Positions 39,066 to 50,090 are shown, counted from the stretch's first letter. The stretch: DNA of 64,000 nt from Bradyrhizobium canariense (GCF_018130465.1 NZ_JAFCKJ010000017.1:62001-126000), one strand, 5' to 3'. Made by a program: numbers and translations. Notes: generated by a model from the letters alone, not told the origin.

Positions 39066-40529
39066 CTAAATCAACCGCACGCCCGAGATCGCCGACTTCA
39101 GCCAGCGCAACGCCTGCGGCGGCTGTGCTGTAAGCGGCGCTACCGCGGCCTTCTCCGTCCGGCACTTCTCCAGTTCAGCGACGAAATCCGCCGACCATTG
39201 CTGGATGGTGTGGCCGCGCAGCTTCTTCATCATCGCATCCCAGCGCATCTTGCGCTCGGTGAGCGGCATCGCGGCCGCGATCGCGATCGCGCGCGCCATG
39301 CCGTCGATGTCGTGCGGATTGACCAGCAGGGCGGCATCGAGCTCGTTGGCCGCGCCGGCGAATTTCGACAGCACCAGCACGCCGGGATCGGCCGGGTTTT
39401 GCGCGGCGACGTATTCCTTGGCGACCAGGTTCATGCCGTCGTGCAGCGGCGTCACTACGCCGATCTGCGCGGTGCGATAGAGACCCGCGAGCACGGCCTG
39501 GCTAAAGCCCTTGTTGAGATAGCGGATCGGTGTCCAGTCGGCCTCACCGTGGCGGCCGTTGACGTCGGACACGAGACGGGCGACTTCGTTCTGGAGGTTG
39601 CCATAGACCTCGATGGCACCGCGCGAGGGATTTGCGATCTGCAACAGCGAGATGCTGCGCGAGAATTGCGGATGCTCGGTCCAGAGCCGGTCGAACGCGC
39701 TGATGCGGTTGACCAGGCCCTTGGAATAGTCGAGCCGGTCGACGCCGATCGCGAGCCGCTCGCCGTTGAGGCTGCGGCGCAGCCTCGACACGTCGGGATG
39801 CGAGGCCGACTTCGCCGCGTATTGCGCGAACTTCTCTGCATCGATGCCGATCGGAAAGACCTCGCAGCGAGTTCGGCCATGCTGCGAGATCGCAACGCCG
39901 TCCTCGACAACGAGACCCAGCTCGCCCGCGACATAGCCGAGAAAATTCTGGCAATCGTCATTGGTCTGGAAGCCGAGCAGATCGTAGGCCAGCATCGCCG
40001 TGATCAGCTCGCGATGATTGGGCACGCCCTGCATCACCGCAGCGACCGGCCACGGCGTATGCAGGAAGAAGCCGATCGGATCGTCGACGCCGAGTTCCCG
40101 CAGCTCCGCGCCGAGCGCTAGGAAATGATAATCTTGCACCCAGAACGCGGTTTTTGCTTTCCGGAAGCGCATCAAGGCGCGCGCCATGAAGGCGTTGACC
40201 TCGCGATAGCTGACATAGTCATCACGCGAGACGCGGATCAGATCGCTGCGCGAGTGCAGCGCCGGCCACAGCGCCGAATTGGCAAAGCCTTCGTAATAGC
40301 CGCCATAGTGCGCCGCCGGCAGATCCAGCGTCGCGATCGCGCCAGAACCCAGTGCTTCGATCTCGGCGAACGGCTCCTTTTGATGACCGTCACGCACGCG
40401 GCCCGAGGAACCCACCCAGATCGCACCCGAATTTTCCACGACAGGTAACAAAGCCGCCGCGAGACCGCCCGTCATGGGCTCGTTGGGCTTGCCGCGCGCG
40501 ACGCGATTCGAAACGACGACTAAGTTCAC
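39066..40529 (-). CDS. otsA: Trehalose-6-phosphate synthase
   Basis: The protein has 487 residues, typical of GT20 OtsA. Visible motifs are 'GGLAAALLPVV' near the N-terminus, 'WVQDYHFLALGAELRE', 'IGVDRLDYSKGLVNRISAF' with the phosphate/UDP-binding basic residues, and 'PLHDGMNLVAKEYVAAQ' with the nucleotide-sugar acidic residue. It transfers glucose from UDP-glucose to glucose-6-phosphate in the cytoplasm. otsB is 237 bp upstream on the same strand, and a near-match EcfG promoter stands 35 bp before the ATG. Trehalose synthesis is a standard target of the general stress response in rhizobia. Confidence 0.96.
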   Translation of the reverse strand: MNLVVVSNRVARGKPNEPMTGGLAAALLPVVENSGAIWVGSSGRVRDGHQKEPFAEIEALGSGAIATLDLPAAHYGGYYEGFANSALWPALHSRSDLIRVSRDDYVSYREVNAFMARALMRFRKAKTAFWVQDYHFLALGAELRELGVDDPIGFFLHTPWPVAAVMQGVPNHRELITAMLAYDLLGFQTNDDCQNFLGYVAGELGLVVEDGVAISQHGRTRCEVFPIGIDAEKFAQYAAKSASHPDVSRLRRSLNGERLAIGVDRLDYSKGLVNRISAFDRLWTEHPQFSRSISLLQIANPSRGAIEVYGNLQNEVARLVSDVNGRHGEADWTPIRYLNKGFSQAVLAGLYRTAQIGVVTPLHDGMNLVAKEYVAAQNPADPGVLVLSKFAGAANELDAALLVNPHDIDGMARAIAIAAAMPLTERKMRWDAMMKKLRGHTIQQWSADFVAELEKCRTEKAAVAPLTAQPPQALRWLKSAISGVRLI

Positions 40530-40563
40530 AGGTCGTCCCCTCCAGTTTCATTCCACCCCATTT

Positions 40564-40588
40564 AACTGCCGTTCATCAATATGGTTCC
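40564..40588 (-). promoter_or_regulatory. Possible EcfG-type promoter of otsA
   Basis: On the minus strand GGAAC is followed after 16 bases by AGTT. The EcfG consensus is GGAAC-N16/17-(C/G)GTT, so the -10 element has one mismatch. It lies 35 bp upstream of the otsA start. The rest of the 40530-40766 gap shows nothing recognisable. Confidence 0.4.
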
Positions 40589-40766
40589 TGATCATCCTTT
40601 GCACCAATTGAAACCAAAATCGGGCGTGCGCGTTGGAACCGGTTTACCTCCAGGGAACCCGACGATTTCGCTACATAAAGTGGGCATCGGAACTGTGGGC
40701 GGGCAGCATGAAGTGGCCGCGCTGGAGATTGCGCGCGCGATAATGCGGCTTTGAGATGTCGATGCC

Positions 40767-41588
40767 TTATTCCAACCTTGTGTCGTCGAGCAGCCGCGCG
40801 AGGAACGCGCGCACATCGTTCGGCGCATCGAAATGGCCGTTGACACCAATGGCGCGGCGGCCGACCGAGAAGGCGAGCCCGTTCATGTCGGGCATGATCG
40901 CGAACACGGTCTCGTCGGTAACATCGTCGCCGATGAAGATCGGACGGCGTCCCTTGAAAGGCTCGTGCTTCATCAACTCGCGCACGCCCGTCGCCTTGGT
41001 GAAACCGGAGTGCTTGATCTCGCAAACGAACTTGCCGGGCAGCACCTCGATCGGCGCATTGGGCAGGTCGGCGCGGATCAGCGAAACGGCTTCATAGATC
41101 GCTTTCTCCGCATGCGGCGCAAGGCGATAGTGCAGCGCCAGCGAATACCCCTTGTCTTCGAGCAGAATGCCGGGACTGAGCTTGGCAACCGCCGCGAGCC
41201 GCCGCTTCAACTCCTTGTCCAGCGGCGGCGCGTTGACGGCATCTGCTTCGTTGTCCATCGAAAGCCGCATCTCCGCGCCGTGGCCGGCGACGGCGCGAAA
41301 TACATCGGGCGCGAAGATCAGGTCGATGTCGTTGAGCGAACGGCCGCTGACCATCGCCAGTGCGCCCGACGTGCGCTCCGTCAGCCGGTTCAGCGTTTTC
41401 GACAGGCCTGGCGGCACCCACACCTCGCGCGGCGTCGGCATCAGGTCGAGCAGCGTGCCGTCGATGTCGAGCAGGATCGCTGTTTCATTGAGATGCGGCA
41501 CGAGTGCGTGAGGCACCGGCACCGCATCGGGCGCTTCATCGTCGACCATGGCGCGCTTTTGATCCAATTCAGCCAGTTCCGATTTCAT
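40767..41588 (-). CDS. otsB: Trehalose-6-phosphate phosphatase
   Basis: The protein has 273 residues and is a HAD-superfamily phosphatase. Motif I is 'LLDIDGTLLDLMPTP', with the nucleophile and general-acid aspartates near residue 43. 'AMVSGRSLNDIDLIFAP' carries motif II, and 'PIFIGDDVTDETVFAIM' supplies the Mg-binding aspartates and cap contact. It removes phosphate from trehalose-6-phosphate. Its ATG is three bases beyond the MFS transporter stop, so it is co-transcribed behind that gene from the EcfG-type promoter at 43181. Confidence 0.95.
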   Translation of the reverse strand: MKSELAELDQKRAMVDDEAPDAVPVPHALVPHLNETAILLDIDGTLLDLMPTPREVWVPPGLSKTLNRLTERTSGALAMVSGRSLNDIDLIFAPDVFRAVAGHGAEMRLSMDNEADAVNAPPLDKELKRRLAAVAKLSPGILLEDKGYSLALHYRLAPHAEKAIYEAVSLIRADLPNAPIEVLPGKFVCEIKHSGFTKATGVRELMKHEPFKGRRPIFIGDDVTDETVFAIMPDMNGLAFSVGRRAIGVNGHFDAPNDVRAFLARLLDDTRLE

Positions 41589-41591
41589 AGT

Positions 41592-43079
41592 CTACTCCAT
41601 GGAGGCAAGCGGCCGCGCGATTTCTTCGAGCGATTTGCGTTCCGCCGAGACGGCATAGCGCCACGCCACGATCGCGGCCGCGATCATCAGGAATGCTCCC
41701 AGCAAATAGCCGGCGAACACGCTCGTGCGTGATCCCGTGTCGATCAGCGCACCGAACAGCGCGGGGCCGATCACGCCGCCGATGCCGGTGCCGATCGCGT
41801 AGAAGATCGCGATCGCCAGCGCGCGAACCTCCAGGGGAAACGTCTCGCTGACGGTGAGATAGGCGGCACTCGCGGCGGGCGAGGCAAAGAAGAAGATCAC
41901 CATCCAGGCAATGGTCTGCCCCTGCGCGCTCAGGGCGCCGATCGAGAACAGATAACCTGACAGCGCCAGCAACAGGCCCGACGCGCCATAGGTGAACATG
42001 ATCATGGTGCGGCGGCCGAGCGTATCGAACAGGCGGCCGAGCAGCAACGGACCGAGGAAATTGCCGGCGGCGAACGGGAGCAGATACCAGCCGACATGAT
42101 CGGCGCTGATCCCGTAAAAATCGGTCAACACCAGCGCAAAGGTGAAAAAGATGGCGTTGTAGAAGAAGGCCTGCGCGATCATCAGCACGAGGCCAACCAT
42201 CGCCCGCTGGCGATAGACTGAGAACAGCGTCTGCATCACTTCACGGATCGGCGTATGGTCGCGCATCTTCAGGCGGATCTTGGCGAAGCGCCCGTCGCTC
42301 GTATCCTGATCGTGTCCAATCACCGAGCGCTCGATCTCGTCGACGATCGCGTGGGCCCGGTCGGGACGGCCGTGGATCATCAGCCAGCGCGGACTCTCCG
42401 GAATCCACATCCGCATCAAGAGCACGACGAGGCCTATGGCAGCGCCGATGAGATAAGCGAGGCGCCAGCCGAGATCGGGGGCGATCACCGCGGGATCGAG
42501 CAGCACGATGGCCGCCACGGCGCCCATGGCAGCACCGATCCAGAAGCTGCCATTGATGACGAGATCGGTCCAACCGCGATAGCGCGCCGGCACCAGTTCC
42601 TGGATGGTCGAATTGATCGCGGTGTATTCGCCGCCGATGCCGGCGCCGGTGAGAAAGCGAAACAGCGCGTAGCTCGCGACGTCCCATGACAGGGCGGTCG
42701 CGGCCGTTGCCGAGAGATAGAGTGCGAGCGTGATGAAGAACAGCTTCTTGCGGCCGATGCGGTCGGTGAGCCAGCCGAAACCGAGCGCGCCGAACACCGC
42801 ACCCGCGAGATAGGCGGAATTGGCAATGCCGAGATCGAGATTGGAGAAATGCAGCGTGGGACTCTGCTTCAGCGCACCGGAGAGCGCGCCGGCCAGCGTC
42901 ACCTCGAGGCCATCCAGAATCCAGGTGATGCCGAGCGCGAGCACGACGCGCGTGTGAAAGCCGCTCCACGGCAGCGCGTCAAGCCGTGCGGGAATGCTGG
43001 TCTCGATGATGCGATCGGCCGCGGTCGCCGTGGAGACCACAGGTCCATCGTTCGGCGCTGGGCTTCGCTGCAATTCCAT
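41592..43079 (-). CDS. MFS transporter (metabolite:proton symporter type)
   Basis: The protein has 495 residues from ATG 43079 and 12 predicted membrane helices. The MFS loop motifs are 'GFGWLTDRIGRKKLFFITLA' between helices 2 and 3 and 'LLGRLFDTLGRRTMIMFTYG' in the second half; 'GAGIGGEYTAINSTIQELVP' is typical of the sugar/organic-acid symporter branch. The substrate cannot be read. It is the first gene of a unit with otsB, so a compatible solute, sugar or trehalose-related substrate is possible. The start is chosen because the upstream extension is Arg/Pro-rich and covers the promoter. Confidence 0.9.
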   Translation of the reverse strand: MELQRSPAPNDGPVVSTATAADRIIETSIPARLDALPWSGFHTRVVLALGITWILDGLEVTLAGALSGALKQSPTLHFSNLDLGIANSAYLAGAVFGALGFGWLTDRIGRKKLFFITLALYLSATAATALSWDVASYALFRFLTGAGIGGEYTAINSTIQELVPARYRGWTDLVINGSFWIGAAMGAVAAIVLLDPAVIAPDLGWRLAYLIGAAIGLVVLLMRMWIPESPRWLMIHGRPDRAHAIVDEIERSVIGHDQDTSDGRFAKIRLKMRDHTPIREVMQTLFSVYRQRAMVGLVLMIAQAFFYNAIFFTFALVLTDFYGISADHVGWYLLPFAAGNFLGPLLLGRLFDTLGRRTMIMFTYGASGLLLALSGYLFSIGALSAQGQTIAWMVIFFFASPAASAAYLTVSETFPLEVRALAIAIFYAIGTGIGGVIGPALFGALIDTGSRTSVFAGYLLGAFLMIAAAIVAWRYAVSAERKSLEEIARPLASME

Positions 43080-43180
43080 CGCGTTGTTGCATCTGACCAA
43101 TGGACATGGCCCCGGTTCACATGACGTGGACGGGGGCGATCCGATCAAGGGGGTGCGGCATTCCGCCTGCCACCTGCGAC

Positions 43181-43205
43181 AACGTCTGCGGCGAGGGCAG
43201 GTTCC
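43181..43205 (-). promoter_or_regulatory. EcfG-type promoter of the MFS-otsB operon
   Basis: On the minus strand GGAAC, 16 bases, then CGTT: an exact match to the alphaproteobacterial EcfG general-stress consensus. It is 102 bp before the MFS ATG and lies head to head with the promoter at 43210. Confidence 0.75.
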
Positions 43206-43209
43206 CGCA

Positions 43210-43234
43210 GGAACGACCGTTCGCGCCGCCGGTT
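43210..43234 (+). promoter_or_regulatory. EcfG-type promoter of the DUF3175 gene
   Basis: GGAAC, 16 bases, then GGTT fits GGAAC-N16/17-(C/G)GTT. The -10 element is 27 bp before ATG 43262. The -35 element is four bases from that of the opposite promoter. Confidence 0.72.
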
Positions 43235-43261
43235 TTCGGTGGAGCTGCAAGGAGTTGACGC

Positions 43262-43600
43262 ATGGCTCATGTCAGAAAGACGACACATTCTCGCAAAACA
43301 GCGGCGCGCAAGAGCACCAAGCGCGCCGCACCGAAGCGCTGGTCACAGCGCGTGACGAAGGAGAGCGACGCGCTCGACCTCAGACAAGGCGTGTTCAAGC
43401 TGACCAGCGCGAAGAAGATCGCGACCTCGCTGAAGCGCTCGGCCGAGCACAGCGCGCGCCGCAAGACCGGCGCCTACCGCTCGGCGCTGTCGATGCTGAC
43501 GTTCTACATCAACCGCGCCGGCAAGACGCTGCCGCAGACGCAGCGCACGCGGCTGGAGCGAGCAAAGGTGGAGCTGAAGCGGGTGTTCGGGAGGAAGTGA
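43262..43600 (+). CDS. DUF3175 family basic protein
   Basis: The protein has 112 residues and is strongly basic. 'PKRWSQRVTKESDALDLRQG' and 'IATSLKRSAEHSARRKTGAY' are the DUF3175 core, and 'RSALSMLTFYINRAGKTL' follows. A Lys/Arg-rich N-terminal tail ('TTHSRKTAARKSTKRA') resembles histone-like tails and may bind nucleic acid. Function is unknown. AAGGAG precedes the ATG and an EcfG-type promoter stands upstream, so it is probably a general-stress protein. Confidence 0.88.
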   Translation: MAHVRKTTHSRKTAARKSTKRAAPKRWSQRVTKESDALDLRQGVFKLTSAKKIATSLKRSAEHSARRKTGAYRSALSMLTFYINRAGKTLPQTQRTRLERAKVELKRVFGRK

Positions 43601-43621
43601 GTTTTCGCTTTTTACTCCGCC

Positions 43622-43748
43622 GTCGTCCCGGCGAAGGCCGGGACCCATAACCACAGGGAGCGGTTTGGCGAAGACTAGTGGTTCGATACGTCCACCTTCC
43701 ACAATCGATCGATCACGCGGTATGGGTCCCGGCCTTCGCCGGGACGAC
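43622..43748. repeat. REP-type inverted repeat, CCCGGCGAAGGCCGGG family
   Basis: The left arm begins GTCGTCCCGGCGAAGGCC and continues to CCCATA; the right arm (43721-43748) is its exact reverse complement over 28 bases, with ~70 bp between. A second copy is at 51229-51350. Such elements are dispersed in Bradyrhizobium genomes between convergent or adjacent genes. Here it fills the gap between the DUF3175 and chemoreceptor 3' ends and could terminate both. Confidence 0.85.
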
Positions 43749-43777
43749 ATTGGAAGTCGTGGTGCGGCAGCGGAACG

Positions 43778-45778
43778 CTACGCCGCCCGGATATTCCCCA
43801 TGAAGCGGTCGAGCTCGGCACGCAGCCGGGTGCTTTCGGATGACAGCGTCTTGGCCGAGTGCAGCACCTCTTCCGAAGCCGAGCCGGTTTCGGCGGCGCC
43901 GCGATTGACCTGACCGATGTCGGTGGCGGCGGTCTGAGTGCCCTGCGCGACGGTTTGGACGCTGCGCGCGATTTCCTGCGTCGCCGCGCCTTGCTGCTCC
44001 ACGGCGCTCGCAATCGAGGTCGAGATCGACGAGATCTGGCCGATGGTCGCGCCGATCTCCTTGATCGCCGCAACCGACTCGGCGGTGGCGCCCTGCATGC
44101 CCGTGATGTGCGAGGAAATCTCGTCGGTCGCCTTCGCGGTCTGGCTTGCCAGCGACTTCACTTCGCTGGCCACCACGGCGAAGCCGCGGCCGGCATCGCC
44201 GGCGCGTGCCGCCTCGATGGTCGCGTTGAGCGCCAGAAGATTGGTCTGCTCGGCGATCGCCGTGATGAGCTTGACGACTTCGCCGATCTGCTGGGCCGCA
44301 TGCGAGAGCTTGCCAATGCGGCTATCGGTCTCCTTTGCCTGCACCACGGCGGCCTCTGCGATACGGCTGGAATCGCGCACCTGGCGGCCGATCTCCTCGA
44401 CCGAGGCCGAGAGCTCTTCCGTCGCGGTCGCCACCGACTGCATGTTGCTGGAGGCCTGCTCGGAGACGTCGGCGACCTGGCTCGACAGACTCTGCGTGGT
44501 CTCGGCGGTGCGGGTCAGCGTCGAGGCCGCCGATTCCAGCTGCACGGCAGAGGCCGAGACGTTGGAGACGATGGCGCCGACCGCGCTCTCGAAATCGTCG
44601 GCGAAACGGATCAGTTCGGAGCGGCGAGCAGCGCTTGCCTCCCTGTTCTGGACTTCGCTCGCGGCGGCATCGCGCTCGGCCTTGGCCACGGCCTGCACCT
44701 TGAATTCTTCTACCGCGCCGGCCATCTCGCCGATCTCGTCCCTGCGGCCCAAGCCCGGCAGCACGACGTCGAAATTGCCCGAGGCAAGCTCGCGCATCGC
44801 CTTGCACATCGCGATCATCGGACGCGAAATGCCGGTGCCGAGCAGGAAAGCGAGGACCGCGCCGAGCAGCGTGCCGCCGACAGCCAGCATCAGCACCAGT
44901 TGCTCGGTCTTCCCGATGGTCGCTTCCGATTCGGACTCCAACCGCTGCTGTTCGGCAACGAGGTCCGCCTTCATGGCGGTGGCGCCCTGAAGGATCGCGC
45001 CGGCCGAGCCGCTCATCTCGGTGACGAGATCGTCGACCATCTTGGCGTTGGCGATCAGCTTCTCCAGCGCTTCGCGATAGGCCCCTAACAGCGCCTTGGC
45101 GTCCTTCAGGCCGGCGACGATCTTGTCGTCCATGGAATAGACCGCGCCGAGCGAGTTCTCGACGAATTTCAGCCGCGCCAGCGCGCTGGTCGCGATCGCC
45201 TGGTCGGACGTCAGCACGAAATTGGTGGCCGCCCCGCTCGCGGTCTGGAACTGGGCGTTGACCTGCTTGGTCCCGAACTCGATCGCCTGCGCCTCGGAAT
45301 CGGAGGCATTGTTGCCGATGTCGTCGAGCTTGTATTTCAGGAGGTTGGCGTTGCGCATGAGTTGGTTCTGCACCAGCAGCGCACTGTCACGCTTGGCCTG
45401 GAGGACTTTTGCGAAGGTCGCGGAGAAGTTGGAAAACTCCTTGGCGAGCTTGCCCAGACTTTCCTGCCGCGCCGGCTTCTTGGCGCTCTTGATGGCCTGG
45501 TCAATGGCGCTCTTCAGGCCGGTCTCCGCGTCCAGCGCCGTCTTGGCGTCGTCCTCCTTGCCGGTGACGACGAAATATTTGACGGCCGAGCGATAGGCTA
45601 GCAGCTCCCGGTCGATGTTGCGGGCGAGATCGGCCTCGGTGACGCTGGTGCGGTAGGACCCGACCCCGGACGAGACCCGCTCGAAGCCAAAATAGGAGAA
45701 AGCCATGCTGCCGGCGGAGATCACCAGCACGGCGGTAAAGCCCAGAATGATCTTGGCGCGGAACCTGAGGGTCGGCAT
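43778..45778 (-). CDS. Methyl-accepting chemotaxis protein with long helical periplasmic sensor
   Basis: The protein has about 666 residues from ATG 45778 (ATG 45829 is the alternative). TM1 is near residues 10-28 ('[20 protein letters not shown]'). A ~270-residue all-helical sensor of HBM type follows ('[20 protein letters not shown]'), TM2 is near 300-320, then HAMP ('[20 protein letters not shown]') and the signalling domain with hairpin tip '[20 protein letters not shown]'. There is no C-terminal CheR pentapeptide. It reports to CheA/CheW; the ligand is unknown. It stands alone. Confidence 0.93.
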   Translation of the reverse strand: MPTLRFRAKIILGFTAVLVISAGSMAFSYFGFERVSSGVGSYRTSVTEADLARNIDRELLAYRSAVKYFVVTGKEDDAKTALDAETGLKSAIDQAIKSAKKPARQESLGKLAKEFSNFSATFAKVLQAKRDSALLVQNQLMRNANLLKYKLDDIGNNASDSEAQAIEFGTKQVNAQFQTASGAATNFVLTSDQAIATSALARLKFVENSLGAVYSMDDKIVAGLKDAKALLGAYREALEKLIANAKMVDDLVTEMSGSAGAILQGATAMKADLVAEQQRLESESEATIGKTEQLVLMLAVGGTLLGAVLAFLLGTGISRPMIAMCKAMRELASGNFDVVLPGLGRRDEIGEMAGAVEEFKVQAVAKAERDAAASEVQNREASAARRSELIRFADDFESAVGAIVSNVSASAVQLESAASTLTRTAETTQSLSSQVADVSEQASSNMQSVATATEELSASVEEIGRQVRDSSRIAEAAVVQAKETDSRIGKLSHAAQQIGEVVKLITAIAEQTNLLALNATIEAARAGDAGRGFAVVASEVKSLASQTAKATDEISSHITGMQGATAESVAAIKEIGATIGQISSISTSIASAVEQQGAATQEIARSVQTVAQGTQTAATDIGQVNRGAAETGSASEEVLHSAKTLSSESTRLRAELDRFMGNIRAA

Positions 45779-46158
45779 TATTGTGCGCTTCGAGGAAGAC
45801 GCGATACGCCCGGACATTCCCACCCCCATTTACTGTCAGCCGCGATCCGGTGGCGCCCCGCCCCCTGACCTGGCTGCGCAAAACTAAGGCAGAATCGATA
45901 AGGGGCGGTAAATTCGGCGCGCCCGCGGAGTTTCCGGCTGGATCGGCCAAGGCGAACGGCATGGGAATATAGAGGCTGGCCTCCCAGGCCGGTCCGGCGC
46001 GGCGTTCCAATCCGGTCGACTAGCCCCCCAAATCAACGCAGGCCCCTCTGGATCAATGACTTTTCCATGACGCGGGCGAGCAAAATCCTAGTTGCAAAGT
46101 TCCGGGTCGCTGTCTCTAATTAGAAATAATCAAAATCGATCCCGGGAGGACTTCAACC
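45779..46158. other. Divergent intergenic region before the molybdenum hydroxylase operon
   Basis: This ~380-bp stretch separates the chemoreceptor start from the (2Fe-2S) subunit gene. AT-rich sequence at about 46110-46140 is the probable promoter of the hydroxylase operon. No TTGA-N6-TCAA or EcfG motif was seen. Confidence 0.5.
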
Positions 46159-46644
<486 letters not shown>

Positions 46645-46728
46645 GCGGCCCGCCTCGAAATAAGAACCATCGCTGCCGCTTTCGAGGGAAAGCGCGGTCA
46701 AGACAAATTCCGGTCGGGAGGACCAGTC

Positions 46729-49071
46729 ATGGGTGTTGAAGGCATTGGCGCGCGCGTCGTGCGCAAGGAAGACAAGCGTTTCATTACCGGCAAGGGCCGC
46801 TACGTCGACGACATCAAATTGCAGGGCATGACCCATGCCCATTTCATCCGCAGCCCGCACGCGCATGCCAAGGTGAAGGGGATCGATTCCTCCGCCGCGC
46901 TGAAGATGCCGGGCGTGGTCGCGGTGCTGACGGGCCAAGAGATCGTCGACGACAAGGTCGGCAACCTCATCTGCGGCTGGGCCATCACCTCCAAGGACGG
47001 CAGCCCGATGAAGATGGGCGCCTGGCCGGCGATGGCGCCGGAGACGGTGCGTTTCGTCGGTCAGGCCGTCGCAGTCGTGATCGCCGAGAGCAAAAATCTC
47101 GCACGCGACGCGGCCGAAGCCGTGGTCGTGAACTATGAAGAGCTGCCCGCGGTCGCCGACGTCCACGCCGCGATCAAGTCCGGCGCGCCGCAGCTCCATC
47201 CCGAAGCTCCCGGCAACCAGGTTTATGACTGGGTGATCGGCGACGAGGGCGCCGCGGATGCCGCCATCGCCAAGGCCGCCAACGTGGTGAAGCTCGACGT
47301 CACCAACAACCGCCTCGCGCCGAACGCAATGGAGCCGCGCGCGGCGATTGCCGATTACGATTCGGCGGAAGAGCATTTCACGCTCTACACGACGTCGCAG
47401 AACCCCCACGTCGCCCGCCTCGTGCTGTCGGCGTTCTACAACATCGCACCCGAGCACAAGCTGCGCGTGATCGCGCCCGACGTCGGCGGCGGCTTCGGCT
47501 CGAAAATCTTCATCTATCCGGAAGAGATGGTGGCGCTGTGGGCCTCGAAGAAGGTCGGCCGTCCCGTGAAATGGACCGGCGACCGCACCGAAGCCTTCCT
47601 CACCGATGCGCATGGCCGCGACCATGTCACCCATGCCGAGATGGCGTTCGACGCCAACAACAAGATCATCGGGTTGAAGGTGAAGACCTATGCCAATTTC
47701 GGCGCCTACATGTCGTTGTTCTCGTCATCGGTGCCGACCTATCTTTACGCGACGCTGCTGTCGGGCCAGTACAACATCCCGGCGATTCATGCCGAGGTGA
47801 TCGGGGTCTACACCAACACCACGCCGGTCGATGCCTATCGCGGCGCCGGCCGCCCCGAGGCGAGCTATCTGATCGAACGGCTGATGGAGACGGCGGCGCG
47901 GCAGTTGAAGGTCGATCCGGCCGCGCTGCGCCGGACCAACTTCATCACCCAGTTCCCGCACCAGACGCCGGTGATCATGGCTTATGACACCGGCGACTTT
48001 AACGCCTCGCTCGATGCCGCGATGAAGGCGATCGACTATGCCGGCTTTGCCGGGCGCAAGGCCAAGGCGAAGGCCGAAGGCAAGCTGCGCGGCATCGGCG
48101 TGTCCTGCTACATCGAGGCCTGCGGCATCGCGCCGTCGAAGGCCGTCGGCAGCCTGGGCGCCGGCGTCGGCCTGTGGGAATCCGCCGAGGTACGGGTCAA
48201 CCCGGTCGGCACCATCGAGGTCCTGACGGGATCGCACAGCCACGGCCAGGGTCACGAGACCACGTTCTGCCAGCTCGTCGCGGAGCGCCTCGGCGTTCCC
48301 ATCAGCCAGGTCTCGATCGTCCATGGCGACACCGACAAGGTGCAGTTCGGCATGGGCACCTACGGCTCGCGCTCCGCGGCCGTCGGCCTCACCGCGATTC
48401 TGAAGGCGATGGAGAAGATGGAATCCAAGGCCAAGAAGATCGCCGCGCATGCGCTGGAAGCTTCGGAAGGCGACATCGTCATCGAGAACGGCGAGTTCAA
48501 GGTGGCCGGGACCGACAAGGCGATCGCCTTTCCGATGGTCGCGCTCGCGGCCTACACCGCCCACAATCTGCCTGACGGGATGGAGCCGGGCCTGAAGGAA
48601 AGCGCCTTCTATGACCCGACCAACTTCACCTTCCCGGCCGGCACCTATATCTGCGAGCTTGAGGTCGATGCCGGCACGGGCAAGACGTCCTTCGTCAACT
48701 TCGTCGCAGCCGACGATTTCGGCCGGCTGATCAACCCGATGATCGTTGAAGGGCAGGTTCATGGCGGTCTTGTGCAAGGCATCGGACAAGCGTTGCTTGA
48801 GCACGCGATCTACGACGCCAACGGGCAGCCGGTCACGGCCTCGTTCATGGACTACGCCATGCCGCGCGCAGACGACGTTCCCTCGTTCAATCTCTCCCAC
48901 ACCACGACGCTGTGCCCGGGCAATCCGCTCGGCATCAAGGGTTGCGGTGAGGCCGGCGCGATCGGCGCCTCTGCGGCCGTGATCAACGCGATCACGGATG
49001 CGATCGGCAAGAACAATCTGGAAATGCCCGCAACCCCGGATCGGGTGTGGCGCACGATCCACGCGGCTTAA
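46729..49071 (+). CDS. Molybdenum hydroxylase large subunit, form II CoxL type
   Basis: The protein has 780 residues. It is a xanthine-oxidase-family molybdopterin-cytosine-dinucleotide subunit: '[15 protein letters not shown]', '[20 protein letters not shown]', '[20 protein letters not shown]' and the late catalytic glutamate region '[14 protein letters not shown]'. The active-site loop at residues 369-375 is AYRGAGR, the form II signature, not the AYxCSFR of true aerobic CO dehydrogenase. The substrate is therefore probably another aldehyde, purine or aromatic heterocycle. No coxD/E/F or other maturation genes are adjacent. A ribosome site GGGAGGA precedes the ATG. Confidence 0.93.
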   Translation: MGVEGIGARVVRKEDKRFITGKGRYVDDIKLQGMTHAHFIRSPHAHAKVKGIDSSAALKMPGVVAVLTGQEIVDDKVGNLICGWAITSKDGSPMKMGAWPAMAPETVRFVGQAVAVVIAESKNLARDAAEAVVVNYEELPAVADVHAAIKSGAPQLHPEAPGNQVYDWVIGDEGAADAAIAKAANVVKLDVTNNRLAPNAMEPRAAIADYDSAEEHFTLYTTSQNPHVARLVLSAFYNIAPEHKLRVIAPDVGGGFGSKIFIYPEEMVALWASKKVGRPVKWTGDRTEAFLTDAHGRDHVTHAEMAFDANNKIIGLKVKTYANFGAYMSLFSSSVPTYLYATLLSGQYNIPAIHAEVIGVYTNTTPVDAYRGAGRPEASYLIERLMETAARQLKVDPAALRRTNFITQFPHQTPVIMAYDTGDFNASLDAAMKAIDYAGFAGRKAKAKAEGKLRGIGVSCYIEACGIAPSKAVGSLGAGVGLWESAEVRVNPVGTIEVLTGSHSHGQGHETTFCQLVAERLGVPISQVSIVHGDTDKVQFGMGTYGSRSAAVGLTAILKAMEKMESKAKKIAAHALEASEGDIVIENGEFKVAGTDKAIAFPMVALAAYTAHNLPDGMEPGLKESAFYDPTNFTFPAGTYICELEVDAGTGKTSFVNFVAADDFGRLINPMIVEGQVHGGLVQGIGQALLEHAIYDANGQPVTASFMDYAMPRADDVPSFNLSHTTTLCPGNPLGIKGCGEAGAIGASAAVINAITDAIGKNNLEMPATPDRVWRTIHAA

Positions 49072-49084
49072 GGGAGGAACGAAG

Positions 49085-49885
49085 ATGTACCAGACCGTTT
49101 ATCATCGCGCGTCCTCGGTTGACGAAGCCGTCAGCCTCTTCTCCAAGAGTAGCGAAGCAAAGTTCCTCGCCGGCGGCCAGACGCTGCTGCCGGTGATGAA
49201 GCAACGCCTCGCCAGCCCCTCCGACGTCATCGACCTCGGCAAGATCAAGGAGCTGCAGGGCGTTGAGCTCTCGGGCGACGTGCTGACCATCAAGGCCGGC
49301 ACGACCTATTTCGACATCATGCAGAATGCCGATGTGAAGAAGGCGATTCCCGCAATCGCCTATCTGACCTCGGTGCTTGGGGACCCCGCCGTGCGCTATC
49401 GCGGCACGATCGGCGGCTCGATCGCCAACAACGATCCCGCCGCGGATTATCCGGCCGCGCTGCTCGCGCTCGGCGCCACCGTGAAGACCAACAAGCGGTC
49501 GATTGCGGCGGATGACTTCTTCCAGGGCCTGTTCACGACGGCGCTGGAAGACGGCGAGATCATCACCGCCGTGTCGTTCCCGGTTCCGGCGAAGGCAGGC
49601 TACGAAAAAATGCGCCACCCTGCGTCTCGCTTCGCGCTGACCGGCGTGTTCGTCGCGCAGACGAAGTCGGGCGAGATTCGGGTGGCCGCCACCGGTGCCT
49701 CGGAAAGCGGTGTGATGCGGGTCCCCGCAATCGAAACGGCGGTGAAGGCGAATTGGTCACCGTCGGCGATCGACAGCGTGAGCATTCCGGCGAGCAATCT
49801 GCTGGCCGACATCCACGGCACGGCGGAGTATCGCGCCAACCTGATCAAGGTGATGGCGCAGCGCGCGGTGGCTGCCGCAGGCTGA
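49085..49885 (+). CDS. Molybdenum hydroxylase FAD-binding medium subunit, CoxM type
   Basis: The protein has 266 residues from ATG 49085, 13 bp after the large-subunit stop. FAD-binding motifs are 'KFLAGGQTLLPVMKQRL' and 'TIGGSIANNDPAADYPAALL', as in CoxM/XdhB medium subunits. It holds FAD and delivers electrons to the acceptor. GGGAGGA is seven bases upstream. It is the last gene of the operon and is followed by the terminator at 49920. A longer in-frame extension that would overlap the large subunit is rejected. Confidence 0.94.
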   Translation: MYQTVYHRASSVDEAVSLFSKSSEAKFLAGGQTLLPVMKQRLASPSDVIDLGKIKELQGVELSGDVLTIKAGTTYFDIMQNADVKKAIPAIAYLTSVLGDPAVRYRGTIGGSIANNDPAADYPAALLALGATVKTNKRSIAADDFFQGLFTTALEDGEIITAVSFPVPAKAGYEKMRHPASRFALTGVFVAQTKSGEIRVAATGASESGVMRVPAIETAVKANWSPSAIDSVSIPASNLLADIHGTAEYRANLIKVMAQRAVAAAG

Positions 49886-49919
49886 TCATCGCGCTTTAGC
49901 GCCTCAACACAAATCTTCC

Positions 49920-49950
49920 GCGGCGCGCAGAAATGCGCGCCGCTTTTATT
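49920..49950 (+). terminator. Rho-independent terminator of the molybdenum hydroxylase operon
   Basis: GCGGCGCGCA, loop GAAA, TGCGCGCCGC, then TTTTATT. The stem is perfect over ten pairs and ends 35 bp after the medium-subunit stop. Confidence 0.9.
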
Positions 49951-50090
49951 ATGCGCCCATGCATGAAAAGCGCTTGCCTCGCTGGCGTGAAGGCGAGAAA
50001 AGTTAATCAGCCAATTAACTCGCCCACAGAGGAATGTCCGAGCGATTGCCGAGCAATCGGCATCCGCCCGCGACCCGAGGAAACAACGAC

